From: an uncultured Flavobacteriales bacterium
GTDB taxonomy: Bacteria; Bacteroidota; Bacteroidia; Flavobacteriales_D; Sanyastnellaceae
Direction: 5' to 3'
Length of the DNA stretch: 16,270 nucleotides
NCBI GenBank assembly: GCA_938092195.1
Contig: CALKHD010000001.1
Coordinates: 1 to 16,270 of the forward strand
Translations under genes and position numbers: made by a program
Shown here: positions 6,553-15,300 of the stretch, in pieces
Layout of the letters: each line of letters begins with the position of its first letter
Position numbering within the stretch: position 1 is the first letter of the stretch
The notes under the pieces: model-generated
What the model saw: only the letters and a program-made list of their open reading frames with translations
Told to the model about the DNA's origin: nothing
The model's database searches: none

Positions 6553-9372
6553 CTACTCCAGCACCAAGCAATCGGCGCAGTATCGACTCTCCTCGTTGTG
6601 GGAAACCGTGTCTTCCGCGGAATCGGGAACGAGAGATGAGATGATTTTCCGAAGCCAAGATTGAAGCTTCAGGTCATGCTCTTCGGTGAGGTCGCTGTCG
6701 CCCTCCCATTTCAAGGTCAGCAAGCTGTGCTTGTCTCGTGGACCTTTTCGACCTGCGCGAATGGTGGATCGGATGTGTTCTGCCTTTGGATGCGAAGCCC
6801 GAAGCATGGCTGCGTACAAAAGCAGTTGAAGCGCTTTCGCGTGCTTTCCGTCTCCCAGTTTGTCTTCCCAGTCTTCCTTCAGGACCAATTCACTGCCTTC
6901 GACTTTGCCTGTTTTGTAGTCCAGTACGTGCCAGGTAACGGCCCCATTTTTTTCATGGGTTTCCACGCGGTCGGCCACCCCGCGGAATGCGATTTTCCGC
7001 CCGTCTTCCATGGTGAAAGTCCGGCGTAAATTCTCCTCGAGGCCGATCAGTTGAACGGTTTCGTTTTTGGGCCAATTCCGCAGTTCATCGCGGACCCAAC
7101 GTCCAATCATTGCTGCGGCCATGCGAAGCACAAGAACATTTTCCCCCACATCTGTGGCGGCGCCTTTCTTGGTGAGTTTCAGGGCCTCTTCCAATCGGGG
7201 CTTGACCTCTTCTGCGAGGTTTTTTAGGTGACTTGGATGGAGCTGATGTCCCACCGAGTTTTTCAGGCCCAGTTCGATGGCTTTGTGAATGACCGTTCCA
7301 ATGGTGCTGGCCTCGAGGTGCTCTTCAACGGTGTCGGCTTCACCCAGGCCCAATACATAGCGGTAGTGGAACTGGCGGTTGCATTGGATGGCCTGATTGA
7401 GTGCCGAAGGGCTGATTCCGTTGAGCAGGATGTGATCCAATGCAGAGCGGCTTGGGTCGGTCCATTTGAGGTTGGGAACAGCGGGAGGGGCATCGGGGAG
7501 GGGTGTCGACCAACTCTGGTGGCGGACCTGAACTCCAGGCAGGGCCTCTTTGGCCCATCGTGACAGCTGAGCAATGTGACGGCTGGGCTCTGTCCCACCA
7601 TCTCCCAAATCGGCCCCAACGTGCACCAGGTGCACTTTTTTGGCCTTGTGCAAGAGGCGATGCAAGTAGGCTGCGAAGATGCCGTCGCGTTCGGGACGCC
7701 CTGGAAGTTTGTTGGCCCGCTGCAGATCCAATGGCATGAAGCTCGGAGGAGGACTGCCGTCGGGAAGGGTGCCTTCATTGACATCGAGCACGAAGATTTC
7801 GTCGAAATCCAACCCCCTGCTCTCCAAAAGACCCATGACTTGAAGGCCTTCGAATGGTTCGCCTTCCAAGTCAACCGAATGTTGTCCCATCCACCGCTGG
7901 AGTTGCGAGCGGGCTTCTGCCAATTCTGGTTCTCGCCCCAAGCGGTCGATGCACCGCATGTGCAAGGCCACGAGGTCTCGAAACCCTGCCCATGCCGCAG
8001 CCAACCAAGGATCGTTCAGGTCCTTACCTGCTTCGGACGACCATTGAGCCAACGACTCCAACATGGCTGCAGTTCCGTCGCTTCTCTGCGTTTTGGAGAT
8101 CTCAAGCCCTTTCCACCAAGGGCTCAATGCGCGTTGGATGGCGGGAAAATCCTCTAGGTCCTCTTTTCTTAAGCGAATCCAAGTGCGGTCGGCACAGGTC
8201 TTGGTGAGGGCCGCTATGTTGGCCGAGGCCTTTGGCTGAAGCACCCGGGTGAATGGGTGGGCCAGCAAGGCGCGAACGCGGCTGTGGTGCAAACGCCCTC
8301 TGTCGTTCTGCAAGCCCATGGCGATGGACAGAAAACTCCGCAAAGGGGTTTTGTCCAGGGGGACTCCCATGGTGAGGTTGACCTGACCGACGCCGGGAGG
8401 AAGGGCATTCAACACCGTGGGTGCCAAATCTGAGGAAGGGAGGATGATGCCGATCCGGTCCAATCCCTCGTCGTCATTCCCTTCCAAAGATTGCCGGATG
8501 TACTGGGTCTGTAAGGTCCGTGAGCTGCACGTGACCATGTTCCATTCTCGGGAAGGCACGCCGGACATCTCGGTGGCGTCTTGCATGGGGTGTGGCAAAC
8601 TGTCCCATTGGTTGTTGGGTACCATGTCTCGGATGAACCGCCCCGCTTCCATGCCATTGCGCACATAAGTGGGGTCTGTGTCCCATATCCATTCTGCTTT
8701 TCCGGCCCTCACCATGCGCTCAACGGTGCGCCGTTCGGCCGGGGTCATGGCATTGGCGCCCGCCATCCAAACTGGTCCTTGGACCTGTCCCAACCAGCCA
8801 TCGTCTTCGGCCATGCGGCGCAACAATTTGGCCGTGGTGGTGCACCCTGACTTTTCGAGGTGACCATGGAATGCTTCATACAATGGCAAAAGGGCATTCC
8901 ATTGTTCAAGGAACCGCAATTGACCCGGGGCCAAGGGGGTTTCCCCAAAACTCCAGGACTCAATGTCTTTGATGTTGCGCAAATCGCGGAACACTTGACG
9001 GGCTTCGAGCAAATGGTGATCGATTTGGCTGAAATCTCCCATTGCGGCGAGTCCCCACGGCTGAAAGCGCTCAAAAGACCCCCATTCGGGCAAGGAGAGA
9101 GTGGTTCGGAGCGATTCAGCCACATCCTGCAGTTCCACCAAAAGTTCAAGCTTGCCGGGAGTGAACAAGCCCAGTTGTTCGGCTGACCATTCGCCGAGGG
9201 TCGAAAATCGCGGGAGCCATGTTCCTGGGGGAGCGGTTTTGGCCATGGCATCGGCCAATTTGCGAGAGGCCCTTCGACCGGGCAACAGAACGGTGATGCC
9301 GGACCATTGTTCTGAGGGAATGCCTTCCAACCGGGCCATCAGGCGGCCCAAGAAATCAGAGCCGTGGATCAT
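6553..9372 (-). CDS. AddB-like PD-(D/E)XK nuclease with degenerate helicase fold
   Basis: Large protein (939 aa) of the AddB/RecB-nuclease type, probably for double-strand break processing. The N-terminus has GITVLLPGRRASRKLADAM (about residues 25-43), where a UvrD-like helicase would carry Walker A; no GxGKT/S is present, so this half is presumably inactive as a motor, as in AddB. LLESRGLDFDEIFVLDVNEG (515-534) corresponds to the later UvrD motifs. The C-terminal RecB-type nuclease has ISPSALNQAIQCNRQFHYRY (653-672), IGTVIH (His696), GVADRVE (Asp801), LDYKTGK (Asp818, Lys820) and QLLLYAAML (Gln849, Tyr853), so the active site looks intact. Cys664, Cys932 and Cys935 match three of the four Fe-S ligands of AddB-type nucleases; the protein ends four residues after Cys935 and lacks the last. 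The ATG overlaps the stop of the upstream TPR gene by 4 bases. No AddA-like helicase is in the window. Confidence 0.9.
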   Translation of the reverse strand: MIHGSDFLGRLMARLEGIPSEQWSGITVLLPGRRASRKLADAMAKTAPPGTWLPRFSTLGEWSAEQLGLFTPGKLELLVELQDVAESLRTTLSLPEWGSFERFQPWGLAAMGDFSQIDHHLLEARQVFRDLRNIKDIESWSFGETPLAPGQLRFLEQWNALLPLYEAFHGHLEKSGCTTTAKLLRRMAEDDGWLGQVQGPVWMAGANAMTPAERRTVERMVRAGKAEWIWDTDPTYVRNGMEAGRFIRDMVPNNQWDSLPHPMQDATEMSGVPSREWNMVTCSSRTLQTQYIRQSLEGNDDEGLDRIGIILPSSDLAPTVLNALPPGVGQVNLTMGVPLDKTPLRSFLSIAMGLQNDRGRLHHSRVRALLAHPFTRVLQPKASANIAALTKTCADRTWIRLRKEDLEDFPAIQRALSPWWKGLEISKTQRSDGTAAMLESLAQWSSEAGKDLNDPWLAAAWAGFRDLVALHMRCIDRLGREPELAEARSQLQRWMGQHSVDLEGEPFEGLQVMGLLESRGLDFDEIFVLDVNEGTLPDGSPPPSFMPLDLQRANKLPGRPERDGIFAAYLHRLLHKAKKVHLVHVGADLGDGGTEPSRHIAQLSRWAKEALPGVQVRHQSWSTPLPDAPPAVPNLKWTDPSRSALDHILLNGISPSALNQAIQCNRQFHYRYVLGLGEADTVEEHLEASTIGTVIHKAIELGLKNSVGHQLHPSHLKNLAEEVKPRLEEALKLTKKGAATDVGENVLVLRMAAAMIGRWVRDELRNWPKNETVQLIGLEENLRRTFTMEDGRKIAFRGVADRVETHEKNGAVTWHVLDYKTGKVEGSELVLKEDWEDKLGDGKHAKALQLLLYAAMLRASHPKAEHIRSTIRAGRKGPRDKHSLLTLKWEGDSDLTEEHDLKLQSWLRKIISSLVPDSAEDTVSHNEESRYCADCLVLE

Positions 9373-9986
9373 GATCTAAATCCGTTTCGTACAAAACGGA
9401 AGAAAGCTTTGGCTTGTTTGGGTTCGGTGAAAACGGCTTTGACCTCAGCCCAAAGACCCTTTTTTTCATGGGGTTGGGCTTCTTTCTTTTCTGGTGCAGG
9501 AGGCGACGGGGCCGGTTCAGCTTCAGACGGGTCAACCCCGGCGTCTTTGAGAATTCCCAGCAGTGTATCGGCTTTTTTGAACCGCTCTTGGGCGGCTTTT
9601 CGGTGGCCATATTGCTCTTCGAGGAGTCCGAGGTTGTTGAGGGAAATGGCGTCTTCTGGATCCAATTCGATGGCCTTCTTGTAATCTGAAATGGCGCCAT
9701 CCACATCTTTCAGGGCCGAACGCATCCAAGCCCGAGAAGCATAGCGGTAGGGGTTGTTGGGTTCTTTGTCTACCGCCTTGTCCAATTCTTGTAAGGCCTC
9801 TTTTTGCCGGCCCAACTGAAAAATGCAGACTGCGCGGTCATGCAACAGGTTGCCGTCCGAGACCCCGTTTTCCAGGAGTTGGTCAAAACCAATCAACGCC
9901 TGTGCCCATTGGCCTTCCTTGTACAGGCCTTCGGTGGTGGCTCGGGTCAGCTTTGCTTCTTTCATGAGGTTGTAGGTTCGCACCAT
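9369..9986 (-). CDS. Tetratricopeptide repeat protein
   Basis: Soluble protein of 205 aa without signal peptide or membrane segment. About three to four TPR-like helical pairs span residues 14-145; the clearest are NLLHDRAVCIFQLGRQKEAL (46-65), NPYRYASRAWMRSALKDVDG (78-97) and DAISLNNLGLLEEQYGHRKA (112-131). A Pro/Ala/Glu-rich linker (about 151-176) leads to a basic-aromatic tail (GLWAEVKAVF...FFRFVRNGFRS). TPRs mediate protein-protein contacts; no enzyme motif is visible. The stop overlaps the AddB-like ATG (ATGA at 9372-9369), so the two are almost certainly co-translated and the TPR protein may be an adaptor for the nuclease (inference). ATG 9986-9984 is chosen; TTG at 9992 and ATG at 9965 are alternatives. 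The chosen start shares the palindrome CATG with the divergent gene on the plus strand. Confidence 0.88.
   Translation of the reverse strand: MVRTYNLMKEAKLTRATTEGLYKEGQWAQALIGFDQLLENGVSDGNLLHDRAVCIFQLGRQKEALQELDKAVDKEPNNPYRYASRAWMRSALKDVDGAISDYKKAIELDPEDAISLNNLGLLEEQYGHRKAAQERFKKADTLLGILKDAGVDPSEAEPAPSPPAPEKKEAQPHEKKGLWAEVKAVFTEPKQAKAFFRFVRNGFRS
9952..9980 (+). promoter_or_regulatory. Putative promoter for the small gene and murB
   Basis: TTTG at 9952-9955, then 17 bases, then TAGGTTCG at 9973-9980, which matches TAnnTTTG with one mismatch. The spacing suits a Bacteroidota -33/-7 promoter and would start transcription within a few bases of the ATG at 9985. It lies inside the coding region of the divergent TPR gene. 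Confidence 0.35.
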
Positions 9987-10248
9987 GTCCAAGGCCCAAT
10001 TTCCGCTGTGGTTGGCCTGGCCAGATGGAAGGTCAATTTATGCGCTCCCATCGGCTGAGCGATTGGTTGAACACCAAAAAATCGGCAATCGCCATGCGGT
10101 TCACGTTTTGGAGGTCACGACCTACCCAGATCGACTTCGAATTCAGGATTTGATGGACTCATGGGAGGCCGGGGCCTTGGTCCAGCTGAGCCGTCAGGAA
10201 TATGAGCGTCAGATGGTGGACATGGAAAAGACCCCACGCATCGGATAG
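9985..10248 (+). CDS. Small hypothetical protein upstream of murB
   Basis: I do not recognise this 87-aa protein. It starts MSKAQFPLWLAWPDGRSIYA and ends QEYERQMVDMEKTPRIG. It has no signal peptide, membrane segment or cysteine; the composition is mixed, with charged helices in the second half (HVLEVTTYPDRLRIQDLMDS), and reads like a genuine folded domain and not a shadow frame. It fills the space between the divergent TPR gene and murB, on the same strand as murB with a 26-base gap, so the two are probably one transcript. The ATG at 9985-9987 overlaps the TPR ATG on the other strand by two bases. Its function is unknown; position suggests, but does not show, a link to cell-wall synthesis. 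Confidence 0.72.
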   Translation: MSKAQFPLWLAWPDGRSIYALPSAERLVEHQKIGNRHAVHVLEVTTYPDRLRIQDLMDSWEAGALVQLSRQEYERQMVDMEKTPRIG

Positions 10249-10274
10249 GCGGTTTGGCGACGTTCCTTTGAGAC

Positions 10275-11303
10275 ATGTCCTTGCTTCGCGATCATCCTTT
10301 GGCCCCCCTCACCACATTTGGCTTGCAGGCTTCTGCCAAGCGGCTTTGGTCGTGTTCATCTCAGCAGGAAGTCCAGGAGGCATTGGGTCATGCCCGTTCT
10401 GAAGGATGGCCGATCACGGTCTTGGGAGGAGGAAGCAATGTGCTTCTCACTGGAGATTTGGAGGGGTTGGTCTTGCACAATTGCATCCGTGGAATCGAAT
10501 TGATCAAAGAGGAGGGGGAGGATGTTTGGATCCGCGTGGGAGCGGGGGAGTCTTGGCATGGATTGGTGATGCAAACTTTGGATGAGGGTTGGTTTGGGTT
10601 GGAGAACCTGAGCTTGATCCCCGGCAGTGTTGGGGCGAGCCCCATGCAAAACATTGGTGCTTACGGCATTGAACTTGAAGCGCGCTTCCATGCCTTGGAT
10701 GCAGTGGAGGTGAAGACCGGCGCAATGCGCTCGTTCTCCCACTCCGAATGCGAGTTTGGCTACAGAGAAAGTGTCTTTAAAAGGGAATTGAAAGGAGCCT
10801 ACGTCATCACCCATGTTACGTTTCGATTGTCCCGTCGCCCAGAGCTGCACTTGGATTATGGTGCCATCCGGGAAGAGCTAGAGAGAGCAGGCATTGAAGC
10901 CCCTTCGCCAAAGGACGTGTCCGATGCTGTGATTCGAATTCGGAAGAGCAAGTTGCCGGACCCAGCAGAAGTTGGCAATGCAGGCAGCTTTTTCAAAAAT
11001 CCGGTTCTGGATGACGCCCAATTCGCCAAGTTGAAATTGGCCCACCCCGAGGTGCCCCATTACCCTGCAGCAGGAGGCGCAGGGACCAAGGTGGCTGCGG
11101 GCTGGCTGATTGACCGGTCGGGTTGGAAGGGCCACAATCGACAGACCCATGGCGTCCATGACCGTCAAGCCCTTGTTTTGGTGAACCATGGCGGAGCCAC
11201 TGGGTCGGAGGTCTTGAAGTTGGCCGAAGACATTCAGTCCGACGTGCTGGCCAAATTTGGGGTGTCGTTAGAGCGCGAAGTCAACGTCCTTCCGTTGCCC
11301 TGA
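10275..11303 (+). CDS. murB: UDP-N-acetylmuramate dehydrogenase MurB (type I)
   Basis: FAD-dependent cytoplasmic enzyme (342 aa) reducing UDP-GlcNAc-enolpyruvate to UDP-MurNAc with NADPH, the second committed step of peptidoglycan precursor synthesis. It begins with the substrate/FAD-domain hallmark LAPLTTFGLQA (9-19), then VLGGGSNVLL (49-58), LSLIPGSVGASPMQNIGAYG (112-131), FGYRESVFKR (161-170), VGNAGSFFKNP (233-243, Ser238 the probable proton donor) and a C-terminal LEREVNVL with Glu335 in the place of the catalytic glutamate. The GYRES segment and overall length match the E. coli-like type I enzymes. It follows the small unrecognised gene by 26 bases and converges on the PorP/SprF gene with 8 bases between stops. 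Confidence 0.97.
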   Translation: MSLLRDHPLAPLTTFGLQASAKRLWSCSSQQEVQEALGHARSEGWPITVLGGGSNVLLTGDLEGLVLHNCIRGIELIKEEGEDVWIRVGAGESWHGLVMQTLDEGWFGLENLSLIPGSVGASPMQNIGAYGIELEARFHALDAVEVKTGAMRSFSHSECEFGYRESVFKRELKGAYVITHVTFRLSRRPELHLDYGAIREELERAGIEAPSPKDVSDAVIRIRKSKLPDPAEVGNAGSFFKNPVLDDAQFAKLKLAHPEVPHYPAAGGAGTKVAAGWLIDRSGWKGHNRQTHGVHDRQALVLVNHGGATGSEVLKLAEDIQSDVLAKFGVSLEREVNVLPLP

Positions 11304-11311
11304 GTCCCCTT

Positions 11312-12352
11312 TTAAAATTCTGCGCAAGGCAAGATTCTGTGTGGCCGGCTCCTCAGGTGGCTCGGGGTTTTCCACACGTAGCTCAAGGTGAGTTCATGGG
11401 CGCCATCGGACACGCCCCAGCCCAAACTGGAGACGGTGATGTCATAGCTGTAACCCACTCGGAAGTGGTCTTCTGTGAGCCCCAAAAGAAGGGACACCGC
11501 ATCGTGATTGGGGGCGCCATCTGGTGCGGTTTTCATCAGGATTTGACGGTAGGACACACCGTAGGTCAAAAAGGGGCTGTCGAAGCTGATTCCAAAGTCC
11601 ATTTGATCGAAAGCCCCTTGGCTGCGGTAGCCTGCAGCGATCAAAATGTCTTGGCTCATTCCCGTTGGTCCAGCTTGATAGGGGATGCGAACTCCGCCAT
11701 GCGCACTGAACCAGATGGGCACTGGGGCGGTGGTGGCATCGGTGAGGCTTTCTGAGGGCGTGTTCAAGTGTCGACTGCTCATTCCGAGCCAAAAGCGCTT
11801 GCCATAGACCACGCCTCCTGCGCCAACATCGAAGTAATTCCGCACCAATTGGAAGTTGGACAGGCCCTCCAAAGAGGATGTGGCACCGCCGTCTGCAACA
11901 CCTCGGTTGAGTTGATCGCCAAACACCAAATCTTGCCAGTTCAGCAAACCCCGGCTTCCCCAGCCAAGCTGCAAACCGGGACGAAAGGACAGCCTGTCGC
12001 CCAACGGAACTTCGTAGCTGTATTGAAAGGCGAATGAGCTTGATCCCAAGGCACCTGTACCGGCTTCATCGGATGAGAAAATCACCCCCAAGCCACTTCT
12101 GATTTTGGGGATAAAGACATCGTAGGAGGCGCCATAAGAGACGAATCGCCCAGGAAGACCGGGCCACTGATTGCGGTAGTGGAAAGCGATCCGGTTTTCG
12201 AGCGTACCTCCAGCAAATGCAGGGTTGAGGTGCGGTGCTGCGGCATAGAACTGTGTCAGCTGCGCATCTTGAGCGCACAGCTGATTTGGCGCCACCAAAG
12301 TGACCATGGCCATGAGTCCGAGGAAGGGAAGGATCAGTCGAATGGAATTCAT
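11312..12352 (-). CDS. PorP/SprF family type IX secretion outer-membrane protein
   Basis: Outer-membrane protein of 346 aa. MNSIRLILPFLGLMAMVTLV leads to a signal peptidase site near LCA/QDAQLTQ, followed by the family-typical mature N-terminus QDAQLTQFYAAAPHLNPAFA. The rest alternates short polar and aromatic strands typical of a beta-barrel, and it ends ILPCAEF, resembling the family's CPxF-like terminus. PorP/SprF proteins are T9SS components; in Flavobacterium johnsoniae, SprF is needed to secrete SprB, and type B CTD cargo generally depends on a paired SprF-like partner. Here the ATG overlaps the stop of the PKD protein (ATGA at 12352-12349), so this is very probably the dedicated partner of that cargo. 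An in-frame start at 12424 is rejected: it adds 24 non-signal residues inside the upstream gene. Confidence 0.93.
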   Translation of the reverse strand: MNSIRLILPFLGLMAMVTLVAPNQLCAQDAQLTQFYAAAPHLNPAFAGGTLENRIAFHYRNQWPGLPGRFVSYGASYDVFIPKIRSGLGVIFSSDEAGTGALGSSSFAFQYSYEVPLGDRLSFRPGLQLGWGSRGLLNWQDLVFGDQLNRGVADGGATSSLEGLSNFQLVRNYFDVGAGGVVYGKRFWLGMSSRHLNTPSESLTDATTAPVPIWFSAHGGVRIPYQAGPTGMSQDILIAAGYRSQGAFDQMDFGISFDSPFLTYGVSYRQILMKTAPDGAPNHDAVSLLLGLTEDHFRVGYSYDITVSSLGWGVSDGAHELTLSYVWKTPSHLRSRPHRILPCAEF

Positions 12353-15300
12353 CTTCGAATCAGCGTTACGTCCCCAGCTTGTTCCACAGATGTGCCGTCG
12401 AGGAACACGGCGGCCACCTTCCATACATACACGTCTTGCTTGCAGAGCTTGCCTTGGAAAAAGCCATTCCAGCCCACGCCGGGTTCAGCGGTGCTGAAAA
12501 TCTGCTCCCCCCACCGGTTGTATACCGAGAAACTATAGGCAATGGGTGTTCCTTGGAGTTGCGGGAAAAACACATTGTTGTCCCTTAGGTTGTCGTCGCC
12601 ATAGGCTTGGGCACCTGACCCATCTCCTCCGAAAGTGGGGGTAAAGGCGCTGGGAACACCCACTGATCCTCCTTGGAATTCGATGATGCAGCCAGTGCGC
12701 TGAGTGCTGTCCGTGCACAAGGCGTTTTCTATGATCAAGTTGATCACTGGCGTGCCCGCTTCGCTGTAAGTGTGGGTCACAATGTCAGCCTCGGGTATCG
12801 ATTGCTCGCTTCCGTCTCCAAACTGCCATACATAGACAGCATCATCGTAGTTGAAGTTGGGTGTGAATTCGACAATGTCCCCGACTTCCACGCATTCAGC
12901 CGGGAACATCGTGAATCCAGCATTGACCTGTGGCAGCACCACGATGGTTTGCATGTCCGCTGTGGCGGTTCCTCCCGGCCCGTAGGCTGTGACCCCCACT
13001 TGATACGTTCCAGGATTGAAGTAATTGAACCCAAGGGGGTTGTCGATGAGGTCCTGAATCACACGTGAACTGCCCTCTCCAAAGGTCCAAACAACGCTGT
13101 CGATGACGCCTTCTACCGCGGGGTAAAAGCTGGCCTGCAGCGGAGCACAAGAGGTGGTGTCTCCCAAGAAGCTGATGCTGGGTGGCGGGGGAATGATGAG
13201 CACATCTTGCGAGAAGCTATCGGTGCACCCGAAGTTGTCGAGGACCACAAAAATGGTTTGAATGCCATGTGTCCCCTCAGGCCAGGAGACGCTTTCGGAA
13301 ACCGCGTCAAACTCTCCATTGCTGGTCACCTCCCAGAAGGTGGTGCCACCTGAAGGGATTTGGTTGAAGTCAATGATGTTGCTGAGGTAAGGAAGGTCCA
13401 CCAGCACATCCGGGGTTGCAATGAAACTGGCTTCGGGCTGTCCCAGTATCACCACGTTGCCCGTGGTGGCATCCGTGCATCCGCTTTCGGGGTGAACCAC
13501 ACTCAATGAAATGGGCAATACATCGTTGGTTTGAGGGCCCGCGTTCACCGCATTGCTGTCCAAGGGGGGCACCACGGGTTCAAACCCGATGAGGGTGTCG
13601 TTGCCGATGGTCCAAGTCCATGAACCGGCGGCCACGCCTGAGGCCAGAGGAATGCCTGTAGAGAGGTTTTCCAGAACAAGATCACCGCCCAAGCACAATG
13701 TGTCTGGGATGGAGAGCTGGGCGTCCACAATGGCGGGGATTTCAAAAGTCACTTCATCGGTGTCTGTGCAAGACCCAATGGTGGCGGTGACTGTGGCCAC
13801 GGCCGTGTATCCCGTGCCGAGAGGGTTGGGATAGGCATGTGAAACGCTATTGGCGGTGGTGGTTTCCGGTTCAGGGGCGAAAGGATCGCCGAAGGACCAA
13901 GTCAAATTGTCGGCTTCTCCTGAATAGGAAAAGGTGGCGATGACTTCACATCCAGTCAACCCATCCACTGCCATTTGACCCACGGGCTGGGCCAATACAA
14001 GAACGGAATCTGTGTGCGATGCATGACACCCGGTAATGGGGTCTGTGGCGTTCAGCGTCACCGAATAGGTGGTGTCTGTCCCATTGCTTCCAGCCAGCCA
14101 GTTGGGGGCTGAAGGGGTGGCGGTGTTCAGGGTGTCGGTGCCAAAAGGGGTATCGATGATCCACTGTGATAGGGCGCTGCTGGGGACATTGACATCACTG
14201 ACCACAAAGGCGATGGGGGCGCATCCATCATCGGGCAACACAAAATCTGCGGTGACCTCTTCTTCCACCAACACCTCTGTGCTGGCTTCGGCTTGGCATC
14301 CTTCAGCACTGGTGGCCAGCACCGTCAACAAGTGGTTGCCAGGCGACAAGGCCAAGGTGGTGTCAGGGTTGCCATTCCAAGGGTAAATGGTGCCCAAATC
14401 CACTTGAAGGCTCCAAGATGAGGCTCCGTCTTCGCTGGCGATGGACCGCATGGGGTTCACGGGGTCTGGTGCACATAGGGCATCTTCTGCCTCAATGGTT
14501 GGGTTTGGCGTGGGGTGGGCGGTCACAGTGGTTTCCGAGGACCCGGCGCAACCAAATACGCTGATGCCACTGGCGGAGAGGATGTACACGCCTGGATCTG
14601 TGTACAGGTGCTGTTCAGCCCCAGGGGGGTTGGGGTTGGTGGGGTCGCCAAAATCCCAATCTACACTGAGCGCAACTTGAGGTGGGGTTTGAACAACCAG
14701 CGGCGTGCAGCCGGTTTCTTCTTCTACTTGAGGTGCGAAAGCCGGCCTAACCAATAAGGTCGCTTCGTCTTGTGCAGTGCAGCCATTGGGCCTAGAAACG
14801 CTCAAAGCAATGCTGACTGTATCGGTGATGGACCCCGGATTGGTGAAGCTGAAGTTGAAGTCTTCGAAATCGCTGGTGATGGTGCCGTAATCCTGGGCAG
14901 CGACAGACCAAACGTCATCCACTTCCCAGAACCATTCTGGAGTTTCGCCCAAGTTGAACGCACTGCCTTCAAAGGCAAAGGCCAGGCCGCTGCAGATTTC
15001 TCCTCCATCGGTTTGTACGAATGGCGCTGGAGCCACAGCCACTTCTAAGGCCGCTGAACTGGTGCAACCGCCTGCACCTGCTTCAACTGAAACTGCGTAA
15101 AAAACAGTGTCTTCACCGTTGTTGGGGGGCCATGTGTGTGTGCCATCGGCATCGGGGCCCGTGTTGGACCCGTGGCCGTAGTTCCAGGTGAAAGTGGAGG
15201 GCGAGGTGAGCCCAGTGGTGTCCACGGCTGTCAAAGCCAACATCATCGGGCTGCACCCGGTGGTGTCGGTGTCCTGCAACTGGATGCCAGGGCGGGGAAG

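Noticed and set aside
6339..6644. Plus-strand 101-codon ORF across the flippase/nuclease spacer
   Set aside because: No domain, arginine- and proline-rich end typical of an antisense shadow, and it overlaps the 3' end of the AddB-like gene.
7576..8157. Long plus-strand ORF (193 codons) opposite the AddB-like gene
   Set aside because: Shadow frame of a long G/C-rich gene; composition is not protein-like and no motif is present.
12352..12424. Extended start of the PorP/SprF gene
   Set aside because: It would place 24 charged residues ahead of a clear signal peptide and overlap the sorting domain of the upstream gene.
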